From F1-120-MAGs238 sp964484185 (GTDB lineage Bacteria; Planctomycetota; Phycisphaerae; Phycisphaerales; UBA1924), in contig CAZAEQ010000017.1 of assembly GCA_964484185.1 (NCBI GenBank), positions 1-64,000 on the forward strand: a stretch of DNA of 64,000 nucleotides. Direction: 5' to 3'. Each line of letters begins with the position of its first letter. Within the stretch, counting starts at the first letter, position 1. Both the position numbers and the translations under genes were made by a program. Of this stretch, positions 1 to 9,424 are shown in pieces. The notes under the pieces are model-generated. The model searched no databases, was not told the origin of the DNA, and worked only from the letters and a program-made list of their open reading frames with translations.

Positions 1-746
<746 letters not shown>

Positions 747-1225
747 ATTTATTGTTGAACTGACCTTGCGGCCAGGATTCTTCAAAGAGCCAATTTAAGT
801 TGACTATGGTGGTCCCCATTGTCCCGACGCATCGGGGGGAGGGGACCGTTGTCCCTTTGGTTCGAGATTGTGAAGTCTCTCAATTTAACCAAAGGGTGTC
901 GCTCAAAACATTCACTCACTGACTAATTTAATCCCAATTGGTTGTGCACCAATTGGGGGGTCCGCGTCTGAATGTTTTTCGCCTCGCATAAACCCACAAG
1001 ATTTAACTCTTGCGAATTCACACGGGAGTGTTTCCGTAGAAACATTTTCAGTAGAACTGAGACTCTCACATCTCTCCTTTACGGTCTCCCGCAAAGGCTG
1101 TCCTACCGCACATTCTCGCGCGGTCTGCTTCCTGTTCACTTGTCAAAGATTTGAACGACCGTTTGAAGGGTCGTTACCACTGGGTCATTTCCTTGCGGCG
1201 ATGACTGAGTCCAGTGGCGGGGGGA
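747..1225 (-). other. 16S rRNA leader with stacked hairpins
   Basis: This gene-free stretch is best read as the transcribed leader of the 16S gene. It holds inverted repeats GGTCCCC/GGGGACC (811-817 with 841-847), CCCTTTGGTT/AACCAAAGGG (853-862 with 887-896), CCCAATTGGT/ACCAATTGGG (933-942 with 948-957) and AACGACC/GGTCGTT (1154-1160 with 1169-1175). Such elements usually serve pre-rRNA processing or antitermination; that role is inferred. The short ORFs here have no protein-like character. Confidence 0.5.
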
Positions 1226-1253
1226 AGAATATCTGTCACAGCCCCTGAGTCAA
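1226..1253 (-). promoter_or_regulatory. Putative rRNA promoter
   Basis: On the complement, TTGACT (1248-1253) is followed after 16 bases by TATTCT (1226-1231), a near-consensus sigma-70 pair pointing towards the 16S gene about 480 bp away. It is the best match seen between comF and the rRNA. A perfect TTGACA on the same strand (1141-1146) has no acceptable -10 partner. Assignment is by eye only. Confidence 0.35.
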
Positions 1254-1329
1254 GCCGCCGCGTCAGCATCTTTTCATATTTCTAGTATAACCCGTGTATT
1301 GCCACATATTTACGTGCAACTTCGATTCT

Positions 1330-2274
1330 TCACATTCCGTCGACGCCGTTCCGAGCCTCTGAAACGCACACGGAGGCTGCCCATATGCGAACAAAATCCG
1401 ATTTGTCCGCCGCTTCCAGCTTCAAAGCCCGCTTTATCGCCTGCGCCGACTCCACAAGCGTCGATCCCGTCGTCCGAACATCGTCAACCAGCACCACGAT
1501 ATCCCCTATCTTCAGCTCCCCAATCGTTCCCCTGGGCAAAAGCGTCTTTCTCACATTGTCCCGTCGACTGCTCGGCGCGATTTCCGTCTGCGTCGGCCTC
1601 ATGCCGCGGCGTTTGAGCAAATTCACAATCTTCGCACGCGGCACAACTTCTCGCATTCCCCGCGAAATCGTCAATGTGTGATCAATCCCTCGCATCAGCC
1701 GCCGCCAGGGATGCATCGGCACAGGCACGATTCGAATCCGGTTCAGCGAAATCCGCTGCGCCTTCGCCCGCTCAGCTACCGCTCGCCCCAGCAACTTCCC
1801 AAGTTCCTTCCCCGTCGACCTCGACCGTTGAAATTTGGTCTCCAGCACCGCTTCTCGCAGTGCCCCTTCATACTTGCCCAGTCTCACAAACTGCTCCCAG
1901 GGCAATCGCCGCTTGAAGCAACTCGAGCAATCCTGCCGCGAACCTTGCGGAATCTCATCGCTTTCTTCCCCATCGTCTTCCATCGGCAAGAGTTCAAACG
2001 CAGTCACCGACCGCCCACACCGCGGGCAATACGCACCAACCTCATCCGCAACCCATCCCTCCGCCGCCAACTCCGTCAACAGCGGCGAGGCAATCAGCCC
2101 CAGCCAGTCCTGCTCGATCTGATGAAGCCAGCTCGGAGTGAACTCGAGCGGTTCAAGCGCAGGCGCTGCATCACCAACCGTCACCTCGCCGGAAATCTCC
2201 GCCGCATCACCATCCTCCGCCTTCCGCGGCGGCCACTCAAACTTCGCAGGCTTGTTCAAACCCTCCGTATCCAT
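1330..2274 (-). CDS. comF: ComF-family phosphoribosyltransferase-like protein
   Basis: The 314-residue product has a zinc-finger-like cysteine set (C83, C86, C116, C119) followed by a type I phosphoribosyltransferase fold. The PRPP loop motif VLVDDVRTTGSTL sits at about 261-273 and the ComF-typical VPVPMHPWRRLMRG at about 183-196. ComF proteins are cytoplasmic and linked to uptake of transforming DNA in competent bacteria; the biochemical reaction is not settled. The first 80 residues are acidic and longer than in most family members (about 240 residues). The start at 2274 (MDTEGL) is preferred over an upstream in-frame codon at 2304 because the added residues look non-coding. The gene is monocistronic, between the rRNA leader and a divergent gene. 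Confidence 0.88.
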   Translation of the reverse strand: MDTEGLNKPAKFEWPPRKAEDGDAAEISGEVTVGDAAPALEPLEFTPSWLHQIEQDWLGLIASPLLTELAAEGWVADEVGAYCPRCGRSVTAFELLPMEDDGEESDEIPQGSRQDCSSCFKRRLPWEQFVRLGKYEGALREAVLETKFQRSRSTGKELGKLLGRAVAERAKAQRISLNRIRIVPVPMHPWRRLMRGIDHTLTISRGMREVVPRAKIVNLLKRRGMRPTQTEIAPSSRRDNVRKTLLPRGTIGELKIGDIVVLVDDVRTTGSTLVESAQAIKRALKLEAADKSDFVRIWAASVCVSEARNGVDGM

Positions 2275-2403
2275 GCTCGAAATATACCATGTCTTAAGTA
2301 GCACCGCTTACTGGGCGCCGCCTCGGCATCGCGGAACCCGTGGATGGCGGCGGAAGTGTAATATGAAATGAGCGAAATGTGTTCCGGAGTGGGGGAATAT
2401 TCG

Positions 2404-2862
2404 ATGAGTGGCCAACATCTAGAGCGAGCCGGGCAGTTAGTCGAGTTCGCACGCGCAGCGGTGACGGCCGCAAATGAAACTTTCTGTGCTCAGTTCCCGA
2501 TCCTCCGGGAAGCACCGCTCAACAAGTGGGACTTCTTTGGAACGGTGGCGGCGGTCTGGTCAGCGTCGACGATGATTGGTCATGATGTTCCGGAGTCCTC
2601 TCGGGCAGATGTTGAATCGTTAGTGGAGCAAGCGGTGGACCACTGGCAGCAGAGCGGGCTGGGTGCAATGGCGGACCTTTCTCAATTCGTGGCGAGATCT
2701 GTCCAGGGAGAACCGAACGCGGGCTCGATGTTTCCTGCAGCTGTTGGCTCATGGATGTTCTGGAAATTCATGGGCAGGCCTCCCGCCAACACGGAGTTGC
2801 CGATCGTGAATGCGATGGGCAGAGTCTTTTGCGAACAGTTCGCCAACTACTGGCAAATGTGA
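2404..2862 (+). CDS. Hypothetical protein
   Basis: A 152-residue, probably soluble and alpha-helical protein with no motif I recognise. It is rich in Trp and Phe (WDFFGTVAAVW, SWMFWKFMG) and has no signal peptide or membrane segment. The start at 2404 is favoured by a GGGGGA Shine-Dalgarno-like stretch eight bases upstream; an in-frame ATG at 2368 is the alternative. The gene stands at the left edge of a small accessory-looking patch and converges on the GIY-YIG gene with only 31 bp between stops. Confidence 0.6.
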   Translation: MSGQHLERAGQLVEFARAAVTAANETFCAQFPILREAPLNKWDFFGTVAAVWSASTMIGHDVPESSRADVESLVEQAVDHWQQSGLGAMADLSQFVARSVQGEPNAGSMFPAAVGSWMFWKFMGRPPANTELPIVNAMGRVFCEQFANYWQM

Positions 2863-2893
2863 AGAGCCTTTGAAGCAACTGCAAAGACCTCGC

Positions 2894-3361
2894 CTAGGCA
2901 CGCCGCAGTTTTGTATTGAATGCGGGTCGATGTGCCTCAACGATCCATTCCTCAATCTCGCGACGTCCAAACGGCACCACAATTGTCGTGACTGACAATG
3001 CACTTGCCATCTGCGCTGCGAGTTGATCTTCGATATGTAGAGGGAACTTCCGGCTACTCGTGGCCTCCACGAACCCGGCCTGGTCGCTCAACCACTTCTT
3101 CCCAAGGCTTCGCCGGAGAGTGTGATTCCGAGTGTCGTAAAGATCACTCATGCGGCCGCGCAGTTGGCCAGATTCGCCTACATATGCCAACGTTCCAAGT
3201 TCAAATACGGCATAGACGCCCGGCCCCTCTGGGAATTGTCGTGCCCAGACTCGCGATTGCTCGAATCGAACGCGGCTCGCTTCGGCCAACAGGAGTTCTT
3301 CGCAGACGAGCAGATAATGCTCAAGCGTGGATGTGGGGAAGAGTGATTGCAGTCTGTGCAT
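2894..3361 (-). CDS. GIY-YIG domain protein
   Basis: A 155-residue protein whose central part carries the GIY-YIG nuclease signature: GPGVYAVF at about 47-53 (the GIY half), LAYVGES at about 58-64 (the YIG half), Arg68 and Arg70 after it, and E142/N149 near the C-terminus in EAHRPAFNT. These match the Tyr, Tyr, Arg, Glu and Asn positions used by the family for metal-dependent strand cleavage. There is no extra DNA-binding domain beyond an N-terminal helix of about 40 residues. Stand-alone GIY-YIG proteins can be repair, homing or defence nucleases; which of these applies cannot be told from the sequence. Confidence 0.75.
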   Translation of the reverse strand: MHRLQSLFPTSTLEHYLLVCEELLLAEASRVRFEQSRVWARQFPEGPGVYAVFELGTLAYVGESGQLRGRMSDLYDTRNHTLRRSLGKKWLSDQAGFVEATSSRKFPLHIEDQLAAQMASALSVTTIVVPFGRREIEEWIVEAHRPAFNTKLRRA

Positions 3362-3443
3362 GTGTCCCGATCATACGAAAGCGGCTCCGATCTATCTCTG
3401 AACCGGAGCCGCGATAGTTTCAATCGAGCGAAGTTCGAATTTC

Positions 3444-3602
3444 TTACGCCGCCAACTTCACATTCTTCCCATCACCGCTCAAAGTACTCATTACAAAGTT
3501 TCCACCCACTTCAAACAGCACGTTGAATGCGTTGGATGCGACGCCGCTAACGCAAGGAAACAGTTTCCCATCCCGAGGCTTTGTGCCACGTTGGAAGTAC
3601 CT
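3444..3602 (-). pseudogene. Possible C-terminal remnant of a gene
   Basis: The complement of this stretch encodes about 50 residues that read like the end of a globular protein (for example GKLFPCVSGVASNAF and SGDGKNVKLAA) before a TAA at 3444-3446. There is no plausible initiation codon: the frame is closed by a TGA just upstream and the only Met lies about 15 residues from the end. I read it as a fragment left by deletion or insertion next to the PLD nuclease gene. The parent family is not recognised. Confidence 0.3.
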
Positions 3603-3644
3603 GACGATAATACCTCATTCAGCGAATTGGGATATCCTGAGCTC

Positions 3645-4889
3645 ATGATCAATAACGTTCGTTTTCTATTAGATGACAAGGCGATCTGCAAAGCCATGTC
3701 ACAGTCTGCGAAGACCGCAGTGTCCGTTCGGGTCTTGGCGGCTTGGGCCACGATGGGCGCGGGCTTGAACTGTCTTTCCTCTTGCACGGCGGCTCGGAAA
3801 GAGGCCATCATTGGCACCCGCTTCTCAGTCACTGAACCTGAAGCGCTGCATGGACTCATCCGCCAGGGCTTTGATCTCCGAATCCTGCATTCGCTTCGCG
3901 GCGGCGGAACATTTCACCCCAAGGTCTACCTCTTCGAGTGTCCCGATGGAACTTGGACGGCGTTAGTCGGGAGCGCGAATCTAACCGATGCGGCATTCTC
4001 TAGGAACGCCGAAGTGATGGTGGAACTGTCGCTCACGAACGAGGGGGCAGCAGACCTCAATGCTCTGTTCGATGGGCACTGGAAGAGTGCTCACCCGGGG
4101 AAGATTACGGACGAATGGTTCGAGCGGTACAAAGAAGGCTACGAGGCCGCTAAGCAGAAGCGGGCTCAGGACATCGCGAAGGCCGAGCGGCCAAAAAACT
4201 CGCCATTGAAACGTTCCACCGCATCGCCAAAGACATCGCAACTTCAAGGTCTCATGAAGTCCGATTGGGCGGGATATGTCAGGCGACTGGCCGTTCGCAA
4301 AGACTTGGGCGATCGCTTTCTTGATGGAGGCCGCAGCTCGTATCTTCGAACCCTGTCGCTGACGGGGCCAATATTGAGGTCAGGCCTTGCCGAAGCGGAG
4401 CATGAAGACATCAGTCGAGCAATGGGAAGGTCGGACTATTGTGGCTGGTTGGGCACCGTTCATCTCATAAGTGGACGCGGCGCGAAAATCTATCGGGACC
4501 GCGCCCTCCGCGCATTGGTCGATCGTTATCTAGAGCCTCTATGGGAGCTACGCGGTGAGCATCAATCGCTGGAGGCAGGGAGGGCTGCCTTCGCCTCTCT
4601 CGGAAAGATTGACGGCTTCGGCCCGGGATTCATCACTCGTATGCTGACTCTCGCGAGGCCCGATCTCTTCTACTCACTAAATGCCGCGAGTGTGGACGGT
4701 CTTGCATCACTGTTTGGCATCCCTAAGGCCCGTCTTCGGACTTGGGAGGGTTATGAGGAGGGTCTTAAGATCGTGTTTGCAACCCAATGGTACAATTCTC
4801 CGTCTCCCACCGACAACAAGATGAAACATCTCTGGGACGCGCGAGTTGCGTTGCTCGATGCTTATGCGTACGTGCCTAGCCGCAGATAG
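3645..4889 (+). CDS. PLD-like nuclease with C-terminal helix-hairpin-helix-like domain
   Basis: The 414-residue product has one HKD half-site: H91-x-K93 (FHPKVYLF) followed by GSANLT at 109-114 and Glu123, as in phospholipase D-superfamily nucleases that dimerise to complete the active site. After a charged linker (about 160-205) comes a second domain. Its segment LGKIDGFGPGFITRM (about 319-333) followed by LARPDLF resembles the helix-hairpin-helix region of DNA glycosylases. A DNA-acting nuclease is therefore likely; the target is unknown. The ATG at 3645 is chosen because the 18 residues after the upstream codon at 3591 look non-coding. It neighbours a GIY-YIG protein and a gene remnant. 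Confidence 0.72.
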   Translation: MINNVRFLLDDKAICKAMSQSAKTAVSVRVLAAWATMGAGLNCLSSCTAARKEAIIGTRFSVTEPEALHGLIRQGFDLRILHSLRGGGTFHPKVYLFECPDGTWTALVGSANLTDAAFSRNAEVMVELSLTNEGAADLNALFDGHWKSAHPGKITDEWFERYKEGYEAAKQKRAQDIAKAERPKNSPLKRSTASPKTSQLQGLMKSDWAGYVRRLAVRKDLGDRFLDGGRSSYLRTLSLTGPILRSGLAEAEHEDISRAMGRSDYCGWLGTVHLISGRGAKIYRDRALRALVDRYLEPLWELRGEHQSLEAGRAAFASLGKIDGFGPGFITRMLTLARPDLFYSLNAASVDGLASLFGIPKARLRTWEGYEEGLKIVFATQWYNSPSPTDNKMKHLWDARVALLDAYAYVPSRR

Positions 4890-4900
4890 GAAAATCTTCC

Positions 4901-5305
4901 ATGTCCGATCAGATAAGTCCAATACGGCCACACAGTGCATTCACGTGCCCGAATTGCGCCTCCGAAATCACACAAAAGCTCTCGATGGCTCCTCAGGGCG
5001 GAAACATTGTCCCGAGACGCCGCAAGGAGTATAGCGTGCGGGCTTTCGTTGTTTGTCTGCTACTTACGCCTCTCACCGCGTTTTGCTGTGTCCCCGGACT
5101 TCCCAAGGACACAGAACGTTCAGTAGAATTATTTTGGTTCATACTTCCAATGCTCTTGTGGCCCATCTGTTGCACAATTCTCTTTCTCTGGCTTCGAGGC
5201 AACAAGAAATGGAACAGGGAGGTCTTTCCAGCCCTGTACGAACCGTGGACTCGTAAATGGATATGTCATAGATGTGGAACTCAGTTCGAGCCGCAGACTG
5301 CCTGA
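4901..5305 (+). CDS. Small membrane protein with zinc-ribbon-like cysteine pairs
   Basis: A 134-residue protein with a CPNC pair at C16/C19, two membrane segments (about 47-66 and 78-98) and a second pair, CHRC, at C122/C125. The two half-ribbons would lie on the same side of the membrane and could together bind one zinc ion. It starts 11 bp after the PLD nuclease gene and may share its transcript. No function is recognised. Confidence 0.6.
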   Translation: MSDQISPIRPHSAFTCPNCASEITQKLSMAPQGGNIVPRRRKEYSVRAFVVCLLLTPLTAFCCVPGLPKDTERSVELFWFILPMLLWPICCTILFLWLRGNKKWNREVFPALYEPWTRKWICHRCGTQFEPQTA

Positions 5306-5720
5306 CCTCTGTGGTGATGACGTAGACCAGCGCAAGCACGCCAAAGCAAAAACGTGGACAAGACACACTGGCAATAAGCGCGATAAGCCGAGGCTACTTG
5401 TCACGTTCGGGGCTCGTTGGCAGCTATCTTTTGCCAGTCCCAACACCGCTTCTCACCCCAGCATCGTTGAATCCTTCAACCGACAGCGACTCGCAAGCCA
5501 CACCAACCTTCGGTCTTGATTCAAAATCCTAAGCAAACCCTTCGTTTCTGACCCAAAAACGAGCTCCTTCCTCAGACAGCCCCCTTGCCCCTTTGCCCGA
5601 CTCCGACTTCCCTAATGCCTATTTCCACATTCCTGCAACCAAACCCCGCCAAACATGGTAAATTACCATGTCCACCGGACCACGACCCAAACCCCGCTCG
5701 CCCACGCCTGACTGCGCAAC
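5306..5720. other. Intergenic stretch, no gene seen
   Basis: About 415 bp between the zinc-ribbon membrane protein and the ECF sigma gene. Open frames here have no protein-like composition or start signal. The promoter of the sigma operon presumably lies in the right part, but no convincing ECF-type -35/-10 pair was found by eye. Confidence 0.4.
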
Positions 5721-6335
5721 ATGAACAGAGAGCTCGAACAAGACCTGATCCTCAAAGCCGCCGCGGGTTGCCGCGATTCGGTGACTGCGCTGGTCAAAGC
5801 TCATCAGCAGTCTCTCTATTGCTACATGCTTCGTCTCACCGGCCGCCCCGAAATCGCAGATGATGTTGTGCAGGAAGCATTCATCCGCGCCATCACGCAC
5901 CTGGGCAGATTCGATCCCCGCTATCGCTTCTCAACTTGGCTCTTCACGATCGCAAAACGCGTCTACATGAATATGTGTGCGAAATCGCGCCCGACCTACG
6001 ACACCGAGGCCGTCGAAGCCCTGACCGTCAGCGTCAAACGGCCGAGCATCACGGTCGACAACTCTGATTCACAGAGTTGCATGCGCGATGGAATTCAAAA
6101 AGCTCTTATGACGCTGCCATTCGTGCAGCGAGAAGCACTCATTCTTTTCCACCAGCATGAATGGCCGGTCTGGTTGGTAGCTGAGCATCTTCAAATCCCG
6201 GAAGGAACTGTAAAGAGCCACCTGCATCGCGCTCGTATCGCGCTGCGGCAGCTCTTGTCTGCGGAACCCCAATATCAACCAATGCTCTCGGAGTTGAACA
6301 GTGGTGTCGGTGAGCGTGAGGAGGCTGAATCATGA
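5721..6335 (+). CDS. ECF-type RNA polymerase sigma factor
   Basis: A 204-residue sigma-70 family protein with only regions 2 and 4. Region 2 covers about 24-92 and includes ADDVVQEAFIRA and the -10 recognition helix RFSTWLFTIAKR. Region 4 covers about 130-182 and has the helix-turn-helix PEGTVKSHLHRAR. It redirects RNA polymerase to a dedicated set of promoters. The downstream gene overlaps by four bases (ATGA at 6332-6335) and encodes a membrane protein of anti-sigma layout, so the pair probably forms a signal-responsive switch. The signal is unknown. Confidence 0.92.
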   Translation: MNRELEQDLILKAAAGCRDSVTALVKAHQQSLYCYMLRLTGRPEIADDVVQEAFIRAITHLGRFDPRYRFSTWLFTIAKRVYMNMCAKSRPTYDTEAVEALTVSVKRPSITVDNSDSQSCMRDGIQKALMTLPFVQREALILFHQHEWPVWLVAEHLQIPEGTVKSHLHRARIALRQLLSAEPQYQPMLSELNSGVGEREEAES

Positions 6336-7306
6336 AGCCAAATCAGGATTCCCACAACCCCCACCCAGATTCTCCAAACAATGAGCCCGTGAATAACGCG
6401 CAGTCAGTCGAAGCCCAGCGCCGCCGCGAAGCTGTTGAACGGTCACGCATCGAGAAGTTGTTGCACGCCAAGGCCGATGGTGAGATTTCTGAAGCCCAGT
6501 CCGCCGAACTCACGCGTCTCTGCTCCGATCACGCCCGCTTCGCAAACGAAGTAAAACGCACACGCCTCGCGCTCGATCATCTTTCGATTCTCGCGCCAAC
6601 GCCCGATTTCTCCGCGCGCGTTGTCGATGCCTGTGACTCTAAAGTGCAGTTCACAACGCGGCCACGCAGAAAGACTTTGCGTCGAAATCGCCTAGTTCTC
6701 GCGGCGGTTTCCGCCCTCCTCGTCATCGGCGTTGTCTTCACACACCGCTTCTGGCCCGGCTGGAATCAGTTCAATAATCGCTCTGAACCACTTGCGTCAG
6801 TGCTCTCTGCCGGCCAGAAAGATTTCGCATCTTCAATGCGGTCACTTTCAAGCTCCGGCAAATTGCTCGCGACCGATGTCTCGGTTCGTCTCGCATCAAT
6901 CCCAGATTCGCCCAAAGCCACACCAACAACTCGCGCTCTCGCACGCGACACCAAACTCAAACTTGGTGACACCAGTCGCTTTGATAAACCAGTCACAAGC
7001 AAGGTCGCTCCAGTTGTAGTGATGGCATCGCAAGCAACGGGGGCTGGAGTTGGCCGCCGCAATATTGGGAATGAAGGTCTGATTTTTGCGGATGATCAAT
7101 GGCTCCTTGCAAGTCTTTCAGCTCCATCTGGGATGCGTGGAAGCGCACCAATCATGGCAAGCATGGTCATGAGCCATCCGTTTGAAGCGAGTCCATCAAG
7201 GCAACCTCAGCTCCAGTTCTGGAATCTCCCCAGCGAATCAGATATCTTGCAACACAGCGAGACCGCCGATCCACTCTGGCCATACTGGCCCAATATCGCT
7301 GACTGA
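6332..7306 (+). CDS. Membrane-anchored probable anti-sigma factor
   Basis: A 324-residue protein: a disordered, Asn/Pro-rich start, a helical cytoplasmic part (about 30-100; EKLLHAKADGEISEAQSAEL), one membrane segment (about 120-138) and an extracytoplasmic tail. The layout and the four-base overlap with the ECF sigma gene indicate a cognate anti-sigma factor. The His-x3-Cys-x2-Cys zinc motif of classical ZAS proteins is absent, so it would belong to a zinc-free class. The extracytoplasmic tail has no domain I recognise. Confidence 0.75.
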   Translation: MKPNQDSHNPHPDSPNNEPVNNAQSVEAQRRREAVERSRIEKLLHAKADGEISEAQSAELTRLCSDHARFANEVKRTRLALDHLSILAPTPDFSARVVDACDSKVQFTTRPRRKTLRRNRLVLAAVSALLVIGVVFTHRFWPGWNQFNNRSEPLASVLSAGQKDFASSMRSLSSSGKLLATDVSVRLASIPDSPKATPTTRALARDTKLKLGDTSRFDKPVTSKVAPVVVMASQATGAGVGRRNIGNEGLIFADDQWLLASLSAPSGMRGSAPIMASMVMSHPFEASPSRQPQLQFWNLPSESDILQHSETADPLWPYWPNIAD

Positions 7307-7360
7307 TCGCGCCCCTTCATCGCAACGTCGAAGCAAGTCGCACGGTACTCTTATGCTCTG

Positions 7361-8812
7361 ATGCGAATTTCCCAAATCCAACTCCATTCAAAACTCCTGG
7401 CGATCTTCGTTGTGGTTGCGGCGTTGTTCCGAACCACCACCGCCGCAGAGATCGTCCGCGGCCTCCCCGAACACGCTCTCGCCGCACTTCCTCAAACCGT
7501 TCAACTCGCAGTTCTATTAGATAACGCCGCCCAACTCCGCACCACCGAAGGCGGCCAGAAAATGTGGAGCATTGTTTCCTCCACCGGATTCTTCGCACAG
7601 ATCGAGCAATCCTGGCCAACACTCGCCAAAGACCTGGAACTCACGCCCCAGCAAGCATTCGATGAACTCCTCGGCCGCCGCGCCATCATCGCATCTAACT
7701 CGACCTTTGAAGACAAGTCTCAATGGGTTTTGATCACACACGTCACAACCGCAATCGAACAATCCCTCCGCAATCGCCTGCGGCCGGCAGCCCGCGAATT
7801 GGTCCAAGGCTTTCCAATTCTCTCAGTTGGCGGCGGGAAATACGAACTCGCCACATCCACCATCACGACCGATGACAACACTGAAAAACTCTCAATCATC
7901 ATCCTCTCGCCCGGCGGCACACCACTCTTTGATGAAGTCCTGAAATCCTTCGGCTCAAGCACCGCAGCAGATCAAGTACTCCCAGTACCCAAACTCAAAG
8001 GCCGCGTCGACGTCATGATGCTGATGCGAAATGCAGAAACATCCAGAAGAACTCTGATCGCGGCAACGATCGGCATGCGCTCTTGGGATCTGGAATTTGC
8101 ATCTGACAACTCCCAGGGAATTCCCGTCAGCACGCTTCCCGCGGCGATTACTCAGCGACTGTTCGCAAACTCGGCAGACATTTGCTTCGCGGCGGCAACC
8201 GCAACCGGTGCTAGCAAATCCGCATCCGGACTCGAAATGTTCGACCAGGTCCTCTGGACGCTCTTGCCACTGGATAAAGCGATTCAAGAGTCGTTCGCAT
8301 CCGGCGCGGCCCTCAGCATTTCCCCCGCCAAATCTGTTTCCTGGGCACTACCACTTCAAGATTCCAAATCTGCCGCCGCGAATACAGACAGTTACATCTC
8401 AACCCTCTTCGCATCAATAGATCGCGCTGGCCCCAGTTTCCGCGGCGAGGCTCCCACTGCAATCCGCACCTACCAGACCCACCTCTCAGTCGCCAACCCA
8501 CTGGCTCGACTCCTCGAACCCAACACCACAGTACAGTGGCAGACTCAAACAGCATCAGACAATCGCACATGGTGGATCGCAACCTGCGGCGATTTCGCAG
8601 ATTCTCCAGCAGCCACACGATCAAACTGCGTTTACCACTTCATGATGCGTCCTCAAGCGGCGATCACCGCGCTGTCCTCAGCACAGATGCTGGAGTCGGC
8701 GCCAATCTCAGCTCTTAAGCAGATACGCCTGATCGAATTCTCGGCATTTGCAAACCCAGAACTGGGCGCAAGCTGGTGTAACGGTTCCGGCAGAGTCGAA
8801 CTCGTTCCCTGA
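7361..8812 (+). CDS. Secreted hypothetical protein downstream of the ECF operon
   Basis: A 483-residue protein with a clear signal peptide (about 1-29, ending TTTAA) and no other membrane segment. The mature part has mixed alpha/beta composition with conserved-looking stretches such as GLPEHALAALPQTVQLAVLL, and no motif that allows a function to be named. It lies 54 bp after the probable anti-sigma gene on the same strand, so it may be a target or periplasmic partner of that regulator. It converges with the lipoprotein gene, the stops being 1 bp apart. Confidence 0.65.
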   Translation: MRISQIQLHSKLLAIFVVVAALFRTTTAAEIVRGLPEHALAALPQTVQLAVLLDNAAQLRTTEGGQKMWSIVSSTGFFAQIEQSWPTLAKDLELTPQQAFDELLGRRAIIASNSTFEDKSQWVLITHVTTAIEQSLRNRLRPAARELVQGFPILSVGGGKYELATSTITTDDNTEKLSIIILSPGGTPLFDEVLKSFGSSTAADQVLPVPKLKGRVDVMMLMRNAETSRRTLIAATIGMRSWDLEFASDNSQGIPVSTLPAAITQRLFANSADICFAAATATGASKSASGLEMFDQVLWTLLPLDKAIQESFASGAALSISPAKSVSWALPLQDSKSAAANTDSYISTLFASIDRAGPSFRGEAPTAIRTYQTHLSVANPLARLLEPNTTVQWQTQTASDNRTWWIATCGDFADSPAATRSNCVYHFMMRPQAAITALSSAQMLESAPISALKQIRLIEFSAFANPELGASWCNGSGRVELVP

Positions 8813-8813
8813 G

Positions 8814-9407
8814 TTATTTCACTTCGGCGCGACCAAGTTCATCAAAAGTGCCGCTGGCAGCGTGCGTTGTTCCAGTGAGTGCATCCTCAAACTTCACTTC
8901 AAATGTCGCCCCCTGTACATCCGCAGGCAATCGTTCTCCGGCATCGATCAGGTAGTATGTGCCGCTGAAATTAGAGCGAAATGCATCGCGAAGCTCAATT
9001 GGGTTCAGCTTCTTTTCAAAAATCGATTCGCTCCCCCTCGCGATGCGAAGCGACATGTTGCCGACGACCTGCACGAACTGGTGCTTGCCATCAATAGTCT
9101 TGACATAGAAATCAAGCTTCCCAGTTCGCGCCGCGATCCCCGAAAGCGAATCAATTGAAATCGAAGTGCAGCGGGGGAGCGCTGCCATTTCCTGGGTTGT
9201 CAGCGTTCGCACGGCTTCTTTCGATGTCCCAACTTTGGCCTGCAGTTCCGCCCGCTCCTGCGTCAGCGTTTTGATCTGCTTCTGCAGTTCCGCATTTTCA
9301 GCGCGAAGTTGGTTGAGAACATCTTCGGTTGAATCAGACCCGCCAATGCGGCATCCGGTCAGTACAAGAGCGGCGGAAAGGCAAAGGATGATCGCGGAGA
9401 CTTTCAT
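8814..9407 (-). CDS. Lipoprotein with coiled coil
   Basis: A 197-residue protein beginning with a lipoprotein signal peptide and lipobox LVLTGC (Cys19 is the lipidation site). A coiled coil follows (about 27-62; VLNQLRAENAELQKQIKTL) and then a beta-rich C-terminal domain. It is probably anchored in a membrane facing the periplasm. The start at 9407 is chosen because it places the signal peptide at the N-terminus; the upstream codon at 9446 lies inside a terminator hairpin. Function unknown. Confidence 0.7.
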   Translation of the reverse strand: MKVSAIILCLSAALVLTGCRIGGSDSTEDVLNQLRAENAELQKQIKTLTQERAELQAKVGTSKEAVRTLTTQEMAALPRCTSISIDSLSGIAARTGKLDFYVKTIDGKHQFVQVVGNMSLRIARGSESIFEKKLNPIELRDAFRSNFSGTYYLIDAGERLPADVQGATFEVKFEDALTGTTHAASGTFDELGRAEVK

Positions 9408-9424
9408 GCGCGCAAGTGTACCCC

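Noticed and set aside
1280..1300. TATACT -10-like box upstream of the rRNA leader
   Set aside because: The nearest TTGCAC lies about 24 bases upstream, too far for a sigma-70 promoter.
1725..1750. tRNA-like string GATTCGAATCC
   Set aside because: It resembles a T-loop, but no acceptor stem or anticodon arm is present and it falls within the conserved VPVPMHP region of comF.
1674..2301. Plus-strand open frames across comF
   Set aside because: Shadows of comF; the comF PRPP loop and cysteine motifs fix the coding strand.
5274..5519. 81-residue plus-strand frame
   Set aside because: Overlaps the end of the ribbon membrane protein and has a random composition.
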